DNA of 64,000 nt from CAVUPF01 sp963743285 (lineage in GTDB: Bacteria > Actinomycetota > Thermoleophilia > Solirubrobacterales > 70-9): contig CAVUPF010000002.1 in NCBI GenBank assembly GCA_963743285.1, positions 1 through 64,000 on the forward strand, read 5' to 3'. Both the position numbers and the translations under genes were made by a program. Position 1 is the stretch's first letter. Every line of letters starts with the position of its first letter. Below are positions 52,341 through 64,000 of the stretch, in pieces. The notes under the pieces are model-generated. The model was given only the letters and a program-made list of their open reading frames with translations, had not been told where the DNA came from and did not search any database.

Positions 52341-52391
52341 TTGCAAATCGCGCCTAATCTGCCATACTGGCACTTAGATTTCCTAGCCAGT
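52341..52391 (+). promoter_or_regulatory. Candidate dnaK promoter and inverted repeat
   Basis: TTGCAA at 52341-52346, 16 bases, and CATACT at 52363-52368 form a sigma70-like promoter. ACTGGC at 52366 and GCCAGT at 52386-52391 are inverted repeats over the start region. CTTAGAT and AGTCAAG nearby resemble degraded HAIR half-sites (CTTGAGT/ACTCAAG) bound by HspR, the operon's own regulator. Confidence 0.4.
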
Positions 52392-52422
52392 CAAGACGAA
52401 ACCCCTGGAGGTAGGCGACAAA

Positions 52423-54314
<1,892 letters not shown>

Positions 54315-54318
<4 letters not shown>

Positions 54319-54842
54319 GCGAGGAGCAAGCTCCAGAGGCCTCGGCGGAGGAGCAGGGCCAGGCCGTCGAGGCGGAGCTCGACCAGCTCGCCAGCCTCGA
54401 GAAGGAGCGCGATGAGTACCTCGAGCTGGCGCAGCGAACCCGTGCCGACTTCGAGAACTACCGCAAGCGGATGGCGGCTGAGATGCAGGCCGCAGCTGTG
54501 CGCGGCAAAGCCGCGCTGGCGCAGGGGTTGATCGGGGTGATCGACAACCTGGAGCGGGCGCTGGCGGCGGCCGGGATCGACTCCGATGCAGAGCAGGCGC
54601 CCGCGGAGCCGCTGGCTCAGGGCATCCTGCTCACCTACCGGGAGCTGGGGGCGGTGCTGCAGCGAGCCGGGGTCGAGTCCTATGACCCGGCCGGGGAGAA
54701 ATTCGACCCCGCCTGGCACGAGGCGCTTCAGACCCGCCCCGTCGAGGGCACCGAGGCCGGCACCGTGGTCGAGGTGCTCCAGAAGGGATACCGGCTGGAC
54801 GGGCAGGTGCTGCGCGCGGCCCGCGTGGTGGTGAGCGAGTAG
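54315..54842 (+). CDS. grpE: Nucleotide exchange factor GrpE
   Basis: 175 residues. An acidic N-terminus and a coiled coil (ELDQLASLEKERDEYLELAQRTRADFENYRKR, shown in parts) are followed by a beta domain with EKFDPAWHEALQTRP and GYRLDGQVLRAARVVV. It overlaps dnaK by 4 bases and lies 5 bases before dnaJ. It drives ADP release from DnaK. Confidence 0.95.
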
Positions 54843-54847
54843 GAGAC

Positions 54848-55956
54848 GTGGCCGAGGACCTCTACAAAGTCTTGGGCGTCGCCAAGAAGGCCTCAGACGA
54901 GGAGATCAAGAAGGCCTACCGCAAGCTGGCCCGCAAATACCACCCTGACCGAAACCCCGACGACCCGCAATCAGAGGAGCGCTTCAAGGAGGTCCGGGTG
55001 CGCTATGACACGCTCTCCGATCCGCAGAAGCGCAAGGAGTACGACTCGGGCGGGCCGTTTGCCGGGCCCGGCGGCGGGCGCGGGCCGTTCGGCCCCGGCG
55101 GTGGCGCGGGGCCGGGCGGCTTCGGCGACCTCGGCGACATCTTCTCGACCATCTTCAGCCGCGGCGGGGGGCGGGGCGAGCCCCAGCAGCTCCGCGGGCG
55201 CGACCTCGAGACGGAGGTGGGGCTGAGCTTCGACCAGGCGGTCAACGGCACCCAGATCAGCGTCACCGTGCCAAAGGCGGGGCGCTGCCCGACCTGCCAT
55301 GGCAGCGGTGCCAAGCCGGGGACCACTCCCCGCACCTGCCCGCGCTGCGAAGGCCGCGGAATCGACGCCCAGAGCCAGGGCTTCTTCTCGATCAGCCAGC
55401 CCTGCCCGCAGTGCGGCGGCGCCGGGCAGATCATCGAGCACCCCTGTCCCACCTGCTCGGGCTCCGGCCTCACCCAGCAGACCAAGCGCTACAAGGTGAA
55501 CGTTCCCGCCGGGGTCAGGGACGGGACGCGGATCCGCCTCGCCGCCAAGGGCGAGGCGGGGCCGCACGGCGGAGCGCCGGGCGACCTCTACGTGACCACT
55601 CGGGTCGCCGCCTCCCCGGTCTTCAAGCGGCTCGACGGGGGCAACCTCGAGGTGACGGTGCCGATCACGATCGCCGAGGCGCTGCGCGGCGGCACGATCG
55701 AGGTGCCGACCCTGAGCGAGACCAAGAAGATCAAGGTCGCCGGCCGGGACCAGGCACGGCACGATCCAGCGCCTGCGCGGCGAGGGGGCGCCGAAGCCCA
55801 GAGGGCGAGGGCGGCGGCGACATCCGCTACCGGCTGGAGATCGAGGTCCCCGAGAAGCTGACCAAGGAGCAGAGCGAGGCGGCGGAGAAGCTCGCCGAGG
55901 CATTCAACGGCGCCGACCCGCGCGCGGAGCTGATGCGGGAGGCGGCGCGGCAATGA
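54848..55956 (+). CDS. dnaJ: DnaJ chaperone, two frameshifts near 55745 and 55810
   Basis: About 368 residues when joined. The J domain has YHPDRNPDD (HPD motif), followed by a Gly/Phe-rich region and four CxxCxGxG repeats (CPTCHGSG, CPRCEGRG, CPQCGGAG, CPTCSGSG), then the C-terminal domain with TIQRLRGEGAPK. One extra base near 55745 and another near 55810 disrupt the last part, without stop codons, so an assembly artefact is likely. It overlaps hspR by 4 bases. Confidence 0.9.
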
Positions 55957-56313
55957 GTACCCGCATCGACCGGCGGCGGCTGGAAGCCGGCCTCGACGCA
56001 GAGCGCGGCGTCTTCATGATCTCGGTCGCCGCCGAGCTGGCTCACATGCACCCGCAGACGCTGCGGATCTATGAGACGCGCGGGCTGATCGCCCCGAAGC
56101 GCTCGCCGAAGAACACCCGCCTCTACAGCCAGCGCGACGTCGAGCGGCTGCGCCGGATCCAGGGATGACCTCCGAGGAAGGGCTCAACCTGGTCGGGGTC
56201 GAGACGGTGCTGGCGATGGAGGAGCGGGTCGCGAGGATGCGATCTGAGCTCGAGCAGATGCGGCACCGGGCCGAGAACCTGGAGCGCCAGCTGTGGGGCA
56301 GGCGGGGAATCTG

Positions 56314-56314
<1 letters not shown>
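55953..56314 (+). CDS. hspR: HspR-type MerR repressor, one frameshift near 56164
   Basis: About 120 residues when joined. The MerR HTH is ISVAAELAHMHPQTLRIYETRGLI with APKRSPKNTRLYSQRDVERL, then MTSEEGLNLVGVETVLAMEE in a second frame, as in HspR. The C-terminus is a coiled coil (RMRSELEQMRHRAENLERQL). One base is missing between RRIQ and MTSEE. HspR represses the dnaK operon; the stop shares one base with clpB. Confidence 0.88.
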
Positions 56315-58892
<2,578 letters not shown>

Positions 58893-58939
58893 GCCACACT
58901 CCGACCTATAGCCAACCGACGAATCACCAAGACAAGACG

Positions 58940-59803
58940 ATGCTGACCACCATCCGCCCGCCCGCACGGCTGCGCTCCTGGCTCGCCAAGGCGGCCTCGG
59001 CGACCTCCGAACCTGCCCGCCGGGGCAGCGGGGCGGCGCTCGGTAAAGCAGCTGAGGCCGCCAGATGGCCCTTCGAACGCGCCGCCTGGGCGATCGAGCG
59101 GCGCCTGCTCTGGCCGCTCCAGGAACGCTTTGGCAACCGGCAGCTGGCACTGGGCACGCTCGCGGTCGGGATGGTCGCGGTCGCAGGGGTGGGGCTGCTC
59201 TGGGCGGCGCCGGGCGGCAGCGGCTCGGCGCCAGAGGCCACCGTGTCGAGCCGCGCGGTAATCGCCTCCAAGCCGCCTTCGGCCCGAGCTTCGGTCCGCC
59301 ACCAGGTCCACGTCCTCCACGGCGCCGCTCCCGTGTTCGCGCCGCCGACCGGCGACGCTGCAGCAAAAATTGCAGGCGAGAAGGCGGTGCGGAGGTCCTC
59401 CCCTGCCGCGAGCCGCTCGGCCAATTCCGGCGTCGCCTCGATCTCCTCGGCCCCGACGATCGTCGGAAAGCCCGCCGGCCCGGCCGCGATCGCCGTCGCG
59501 CGGCAGTTCTCCGACGCCTTCGTCCGCTATGAGATCGGCCAGGGAAGCGCCGCTGTCCGCACCGCGTTCGCCAGCACGACGACGCCCGCGCTGGCCCACT
59601 CACTGCTGCGCCGCCCGCCCCGCCAGCCGGCCAGCATCAAGGTCCCGCGGGCCAAGGTCCTGAACGTCGTCGCCGGCCCGTCGAGCGGTGGCATCTACAC
59701 GATCAGCGTCGCGCTGCTTCGGGTGGGGGTGACCAGCGAGCTACGGCTCGAGATGGAAAAGACCACGCGCGGCCGCTGGCAGGTGACGGACGTGCTGGGC
59801 TGA
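58940..59803 (+). CDS. Membrane-anchored protein with a C-terminal periplasmic domain
   Basis: 287 residues. A cytoplasmic N-terminal part (about 1-75) precedes a helix (LALGTLAVGMVAVAGVGLLWA). The outside part has a Ser/Ala-rich linker and a terminal domain, VARQFSDAFVRYEIGQG, then YTISVALLRVGVTSELRLEM and RGRWQVTDVL, which resembles small conserved domains found in Solirubrobacterales membrane proteins. No function is recognised. It stands after the clpB operon. Confidence 0.6.
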   Translation: MLTTIRPPARLRSWLAKAASATSEPARRGSGAALGKAAEAARWPFERAAWAIERRLLWPLQERFGNRQLALGTLAVGMVAVAGVGLLWAAPGGSGSAPEATVSSRAVIASKPPSARASVRHQVHVLHGAAPVFAPPTGDAAAKIAGEKAVRRSSPAASRSANSGVASISSAPTIVGKPAGPAAIAVARQFSDAFVRYEIGQGSAAVRTAFASTTTPALAHSLLRRPPRQPASIKVPRAKVLNVVAGPSSGGIYTISVALLRVGVTSELRLEMEKTTRGRWQVTDVLG

Positions 59804-59890
59804 GGATCGGACGGGTCGGCACGCAGCGGCAGGCCCGCGCCTCCTCGCGTAACGTAGGGACCCGAACCCCTGCGAGATGAGGAGACGGAC

Positions 59891-60172
59891 ATGCCCACCT
59901 ATGTGATGCTCACCAATCTCACCGCCGACGGCGTCCGCACCCTGAAGAACAACCCGGGACGGGTGGCCGAGGTCAACAGGGAGGTCGAGCAGATCGGCGC
60001 CAGGGTCGTGGCGCAGTACGCGACGCTCGGCCAATATGACTTCGTCACCATCGTCGAAGCGCCCGACGAGAAGACGATGGCCAAGGTCTCGATCGAGCTG
60101 GGCTCGCGCGGGACGATGAGCAGCCAGACGCTGACCGCGCTGCCCTCGGACCAGCTCGCCGAGGCGCTGTAG
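59891..60172 (+). CDS. GYD domain-containing protein
   Basis: 93 residues. The sequence MPTYVMLTNLTADGVRTL, then YATLGQYDFVTIVEAPDEKT and SIELGSRGTMSSQTLTALP matches the GYD family (with GQYDF for GYD). Ribosome binding site GAGGAG is present. These small proteins form oligomers and have no settled function. Confidence 0.85.
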   Translation: MPTYVMLTNLTADGVRTLKNNPGRVAEVNREVEQIGARVVAQYATLGQYDFVTIVEAPDEKTMAKVSIELGSRGTMSSQTLTALPSDQLAEAL

Positions 60173-60339
60173 GGAGGGTTGAGGCCCCGCTGCTCGGCCG
60201 GGCGCCCACGCCTGCCGAGTCGCACGATCGCGCGTACGATGCGGCGGGCCGGATCTCCTTCGACGAAATGCAGATGCGGTCCGATATCGCCGCTCGCGCG
60301 GTCGAGCGGGTTCCGTGCCAGCCCACCTAGGAAGGAAGC

Positions 60340-60819
60340 ATGAGCGAGATCTCAGAAGAGCCCCAGCCGAGCACGACGACGATGCCGGCGGTCGAAGAGG
60401 CGTTTGAGGAGATCGCCGTCGACGAGCCCCTGGTCGGGATCATCATGGGCTCCAAGAGCGACAAGTCGAAGATGCAGCCGGCCGGCGCCGCGCTGGAGGA
60501 CGCCGGCATCCGCTACGAGGTGCGGGTGATGAGTGCCCACCGCGACCCGGAGCTGGTCCGCGAGTACTGCACCAACGCACGGATGCGGGGACTGAGGGTG
60601 ATCATCGCCGGGGCCGGGATGTCGGCGGCGCTGCCCGGGGTCGCCGCTGCCCACACCGACCTGCCGGTGATCGGGGTGCCGATCCTCGGCAAGAGCCTCG
60701 GCGGTCTCGACGCCCTGCTCTCCGCGGTCCAGATGCCGCCCGGGATCCCGGTCGCCTGCGTGGCGATCGACGGGGCGAAGAACGCCGGCGTTCTGGCGGC
60801 GAGAATCATCAACTGCTGA
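60340..60819 (+). CDS. purE: 5-(Carboxyamino)imidazole ribonucleotide mutase
   Basis: 159 residues. The core has VGIIMGSKSDKSKMQPAGAAL, VMSAHRDPELVREY, IAGAGMSAALPGVAAAHT and GVPILGKSLGGLDALLS. It isomerises N5-CAIR to CAIR in purine synthesis. Its stop shares one base with the purB start. Confidence 0.95.
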   Translation: MSEISEEPQPSTTTMPAVEEAFEEIAVDEPLVGIIMGSKSDKSKMQPAGAALEDAGIRYEVRVMSAHRDPELVREYCTNARMRGLRVIIAGAGMSAALPGVAAAHTDLPVIGVPILGKSLGGLDALLSAVQMPPGIPVACVAIDGAKNAGVLAARIINC

Positions 60820-62102
60820 TGATCGCTCGATACACGCGCCCAGAGATCGGCGCGGTCTGGACACCGCAGCGCAAGATGGAGTGCTGGCTCGAGGTCGAGC
60901 TGGCCGCTACCGAGGCCTGGGCTGAGGAGGGCGCGCTGCCGCCTGAGGCAGCCGCAGCGGTCCGCGCCGGCGCCGCCTTCACGGTCGAGGCGGTGCAGGA
61001 TCGCGAGCGCCTCACCGACCACGACGTCGCCGCCTTCGTCGACGTCCTCGCCCAGTCGGTCGGCGAGCATGGCCGCTGGGTCCACTACGGCCTCACCTCC
61101 TCCGACGTGCTCGACACCGCACTGGCCCTTCAGCTGCGCCAGGCCGGCGAGATCGTGCTCGCCAGCGCCCGCGCTTACCGCGACGCGCTGATCGAGCGGG
61201 CGCTTGAGCAGCGCGACACGCTCTGCGTCGGTCGCACCCACGGCGTCCACGCCGAGCCGACCAGCTTCGGCCTGCGCCTGGCCGGCTTCGCCTTCGAGGC
61301 CGACCGCAACCTCGCCCGCCTCGCCAATGCCTTCGAGGGGCTCGCCTTCGGCAAGCTCTCCGGCGCGGTCGGCACCTACGCCTCGGCCCCGCCGGCGGTC
61401 GAGGCGCGGGTGATGGAGCGGCTCGGCCTGAGGCGCGAGGACGTCGCCACCCAGGTCGTCCCGCGCGACCGCCACGCGGTGCTGACCTCGCGGATCGCGA
61501 TCGCCGGCGGCGGCCTGGAGCGCTTCGCGACCGAGGTCCGAAACCTGCAGCGGACCGAGCTGCGCGAGGTCGAGGAGCCGTTCGGCGCCGGCCAGAAGGG
61601 CTCCTCGGCGATGCCCCACAAGCGCAACCCGATCCGCACCGAGCGGATCACCGGCCTCTCTCGCGTCCTGCGCGGCTACGCCCAGACCGGGCTCGAGAAC
61701 ATCGCCCTCTGGCACGAGCGCGACATCTCCCACTCCAGCGCCGAGCGAGTGATCCTCCCCGACGCGACGATCGCGCTCGACTACATGCAGGACCTGGCGG
61801 CGGAGGTGGCGGCCAGGATGACCGTGCGCGCCGAGCGCATGCGGGAGAACCTGGAGCTGACCCACGGCGCCCTGTTCAGCCAGCGGGCGCTGAGCGCACT
61901 GGTCGAGTCCGGGATGGCGCGCGACTCCGCCTACCGGGTAGTTCAGGAGAGCGCCCAGCGGGCCTGGGACACCGGCACCGAGTTCCGCGACCTGCTCGCC
62001 GCGGCCGCTCCGCAGCTCGACCTCGACGCCGTCTTTGACTACGGCGCCTACCTCATCCACCTACCCGAGGTCTTCGAGCGCCTCGAAGCGCTGCGCGACT
62101 GA
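60819..62102 (+). CDS. purB: Adenylosuccinate lyase
   Basis: 427 residues. The lyase signature is GSSAMPHKRNPIRTERI, with VGRTHGVHAEPTSFGLRLA and HYGLTSSDVLDTALALQL. It acts twice in purine synthesis. It overlaps purE by one base. Confidence 0.95.
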   Translation: MIARYTRPEIGAVWTPQRKMECWLEVELAATEAWAEEGALPPEAAAAVRAGAAFTVEAVQDRERLTDHDVAAFVDVLAQSVGEHGRWVHYGLTSSDVLDTALALQLRQAGEIVLASARAYRDALIERALEQRDTLCVGRTHGVHAEPTSFGLRLAGFAFEADRNLARLANAFEGLAFGKLSGAVGTYASAPPAVEARVMERLGLRREDVATQVVPRDRHAVLTSRIAIAGGGLERFATEVRNLQRTELREVEEPFGAGQKGSSAMPHKRNPIRTERITGLSRVLRGYAQTGLENIALWHERDISHSSAERVILPDATIALDYMQDLAAEVAARMTVRAERMRENLELTHGALFSQRALSALVESGMARDSAYRVVQESAQRAWDTGTEFRDLLAAAAPQLDLDAVFDYGAYLIHLPEVFERLEALRD

Positions 62103-62115
62103 GTAGGCTCCGAGG

Positions 62116-62424
62116 ATGGTTCTCTACACCTGCGGGCAGAAGACCTACGGCCCCGGCATTGGGCATCCCTGCGCGAAGGCGGGGAAGGCGCTCGACGCGG
62201 CGGGATATGAGTACGAGCTGAAGACGGTGGGCGGCTACCGGATGATGCCCTGGACCTGGGGCAGCCGTAATCGGGACCGCGCCGAGGTCAAGAAGCTGAG
62301 CGGCACCAACGAGGTGCCGATCCTCGTCCTCGACGACGGCGAGGTGATCTCCGGCTCGGGGACGATCGCCCGCTGGGCACGTGAGCACCCGGTCGCCAAG
62401 GCCGCTGCCAAGAGCGAGGGCTAA
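62116..62424 (+). CDS. Glutathione S-transferase N-terminal-like thioredoxin-fold protein
   Basis: 102 residues. MVLYTCGQKTYGPGIGHPCAK, LDAAGYEYELKTVGGY, GTNEVPILVLDDGEVISGSG and IARWAREH give a thioredoxin fold of the GST/glutaredoxin type, without the helical C-domain. The Cys at residue 6 and the HPCAK Cys could act in redox. Its stop overlaps the stop of the convergent P450 gene by 3 bases. Confidence 0.75.
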   Translation: MVLYTCGQKTYGPGIGHPCAKAGKALDAAGYEYELKTVGGYRMMPWTWGSRNRDRAEVKKLSGTNEVPILVLDDGEVISGSGTIARWAREHPVAKAAAKSEG

Positions 62425-63761
62425 GCGGCGAGGAGGTCGCGCTCGCGCGCCGCACGGCGGGCGGTGAGGAGGACCGGCGTACCGTCGCGAGGCGAGAAGG
62501 TGATGTTGCGCCGCCCGACCCGCTCCGGCGCCGGACTGGCCTTGTGCAGGTCGCAGCGGGTCAGGACCTCGCGCAGCATGATCCGCATCTCAAACTCGGC
62601 GAAGGAGGCCCCCAGGCAGCGACGGATGCCGCCGCCGTAGGGGATCCAGGCGTAGGTGTCCGGGCCCTCCTCTAGGAAGCGCTCCGGGCGGAAGGCGAAG
62701 GGCTCGGGGTAGAGGTCGGCGCGGGTGTGGGTAAGCCAGATCGCCGGGGTGACGTCGGTCCCGGCCGGCAGCGTGAGGCCGTCGACCGACAGCTCCACGG
62801 CGAGGCGGCGGCCGGCGAGCGGGATCACCGGGCGCAGCCGCAGCGACTCGGCGATCGTCGCGCGCAGGTAGTCCTCCTCGCCCTGCTCGAGTGAGTCGCG
62901 CAGCCGCTGCAGCGGGGCCTGGTGGCGGAGCAGCAGGTCGAAGGTCCAGGCCAGTCCGGTCGCGGTCGTCTCGTGGCCGGCGAGCAACAGGGTCATCAGC
63001 TGGTCGCGCAGCTCGGGGTCGCTCATCGCCTCGCCGTCCTCGAAGCGGGCCGTCATCAGCGCCGAGAGGATGTCGTCGCGGTCCTCCAGGCCGGGGTCGG
63101 AGCGGCGCTCGCCGATCTCGGCGTAGAGCAGCTCGTCGACCGTCCTCAGCTGGCCCTCGAATTTGGCCCAGGGCCCGCCGCCGAAGCGGCGCGTGGCGAG
63201 CCCGATCAGCTGAAACAGCGGCGAGGCGGTCTCCACCAGCACCCTGCCGAGCAAGCCACGCAGGCGCTCCAGGCGCGGCCCGTCGGTGACCCCGAAGACG
63301 ACCCGCAGGATCACCTCCAAGGTGACCGCCTGCATCCGCGAGTGGATCGGGAACTCTTCGCCGAGCGGCCAGGAGTCGATCTCGGCGCCGACGATCTCTT
63401 CGACCACCGGCTGGTAGGAGCGCATCCGCTCGCCGTGGAAGGCCGGCAGCATCAGCTTGCGGCGGGCGAGGTGATCCTCGCCCTCCAGCAGTAGGACCGA
63501 GCGGGGGCCCATGATCGGCTCCAGGACGATGTTGCGGCCGGGCGGCAGGCCGTTGGCCCGCTCGGTGTAGAGGGCCTTGATCGCCTCGGGGTCGGAGATC
63601 AGCACCATCGGCCGCTCGAAGCCGAGGAACTTGACGCTGAAGGAGTCGCCGATCTTCTCGCGGCACTCCTGCATGAAGGGGAGGGGGCGGAAGGCCCAGC
63701 GCAGTGTTTGGACGAGGGGGCTTGAGCTGGGTTCGGGAGGGAGCGTCACCGGACAAAGCAT
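62421..63761 (-). CDS. Cytochrome P450
   Basis: 446 residues. Family marks are the I helix LLAGHETTATGLAW, the K-helix ESLRLRP, and the haem loop YGGGIRRCLGASFAEFEMR with the ligand Cys. It is a class I bacterial P450; no ferredoxin gene is close. It converges on the GST-like gene and is divergent from purC by 25 bases. Confidence 0.95.
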   Translation of the reverse strand: MLCPVTLPPEPSSSPLVQTLRWAFRPLPFMQECREKIGDSFSVKFLGFERPMVLISDPEAIKALYTERANGLPPGRNIVLEPIMGPRSVLLLEGEDHLARRKLMLPAFHGERMRSYQPVVEEIVGAEIDSWPLGEEFPIHSRMQAVTLEVILRVVFGVTDGPRLERLRGLLGRVLVETASPLFQLIGLATRRFGGGPWAKFEGQLRTVDELLYAEIGERRSDPGLEDRDDILSALMTARFEDGEAMSDPELRDQLMTLLLAGHETTATGLAWTFDLLLRHQAPLQRLRDSLEQGEEDYLRATIAESLRLRPVIPLAGRRLAVELSVDGLTLPAGTDVTPAIWLTHTRADLYPEPFAFRPERFLEEGPDTYAWIPYGGGIRRCLGASFAEFEMRIMLREVLTRCDLHKASPAPERVGRRNITFSPRDGTPVLLTARRAARERDLLAA

Positions 63762-63786
63762 CTCAGACGGCAGCTAGCATCGGTGC

Positions 63787-64000
63787 GTGCCCGCCGAGGT
63801 CCAGGACCTGAAGCTCCACTCCTCCGGGAAGGTCCGGGAGATCTATGAGTGGGAGGACGACCTGCTGATGGTCGCCTCGGACCGGATCTCGATCTATGAC
63901 GTGGTGATGCCGACGGCGATCCCAGACAAGGGCAAGGTGCTGACCCAGATGTCGGTCTTCTGGTTCGAGACGACCGCGGACATCGTCCCCAACCACCTGC
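63787..64000 (+). CDS. purC: SAICAR synthase, 5' part
   Basis: The first 71 codons: DLKLHSSGKVREIYE, LLMVASDRISIYDVVMPTAI and PDKGKVLTQMSVFWFETT, typical of the N-terminus of PurC. GTG start. The gene runs beyond the window, and belongs to the same purine cluster as purE and purB, interrupted by two unrelated genes. Confidence 0.93.
   Translation, partial: MPAEVQDLKLHSSGKVREIYEWEDDLLMVASDRISIYDVVMPTAIPDKGKVLTQMSVFWFETTADIVPNHL

Noticed and set aside
60173..60339. Purine riboswitch before purE
   Set aside because: No purine-aptamer core could be folded; only a ribosome binding site (GGAAGGAAG) is clear.

Overview
The window is high-GC actinobacterial DNA, most likely from a soil Thermoleophilia/Solirubrobacterales relative. 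Evidence seen: a dnaK-grpE-dnaJ-hspR-clpB operon, F420-type oxidoreductases (LLM and PPOX families), an inositol-1-phosphate synthase beside a CDP-alcohol phosphotransferase, two Sap/GAP membrane proteins, frequent GTG/TTG starts, and many 1-4 base stop/start overlaps. The class-level assignment is inference; no rRNA is present.

Layout. 1-3136: an accessory unit (DUF6788 protein, integrase-like protein, DDE-type transposase) bounded by a possible short inverted repeat and lying at the 3' side of tRNA-Asp. 3280-9489: frameshifted FAA-family hydrolase, secreted peptidoglycan-binding protein, MBL hydrolase, compact FtsH, MpaB-like protein. 9527-14930: secreted and stress-type genes (NlpC/P60-like, DsbA-like, methyltransferase, beta-propeller, G1 peptidase). 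15337-18658: regulators, including a PadR-like helix-turn-helix fused to a class III nucleotide cyclase that heads a three-gene operon behind phased repeats. 19134-31680: envelope and lipid functions (Sap/GAP pair, holin-like/phosphatase fusion, lipid kinase, PAP2, GH15, DHA2 exporter, small membrane proteins). 31734-36976: a second accessory region around tRNA-Val, with an IS66 remnant, a truncated Fic protein, a TacA-TacT toxin-antitoxin pair, a nuclease remnant and a broken RelE-type module.

37048-64000 is mostly core genome: lysS-prmC-argF, a TrmA-type RNA methyltransferase, and an inositol-lipid operon read leftwards (PAP2/Aur1-like, CDP-alcohol phosphotransferase, ino1, a PimA-like half glycosyltransferase fused to a PHP domain, uracil-DNA glycosylase). 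After these come an endonuclease III, cytochrome c, the heat-shock operon, purE-purB, a P450 and the start of purC.

Several genes carry single-base frameshifts without in-frame stops (FAA hydrolase, secreted peptidoglycan-binding protein, transposase, integrase-like gene, dnaJ, hspR, and about nine in clpB). They restore perfect family sequence when joined, so assembly indels are more likely than gene decay. The most unusual biology is the PadR-cyclase operon with its helically phased repeats, the GT4-PHP hybrid in the inositol-lipid operon, and the tRNA-linked integrase-like/transposase unit.
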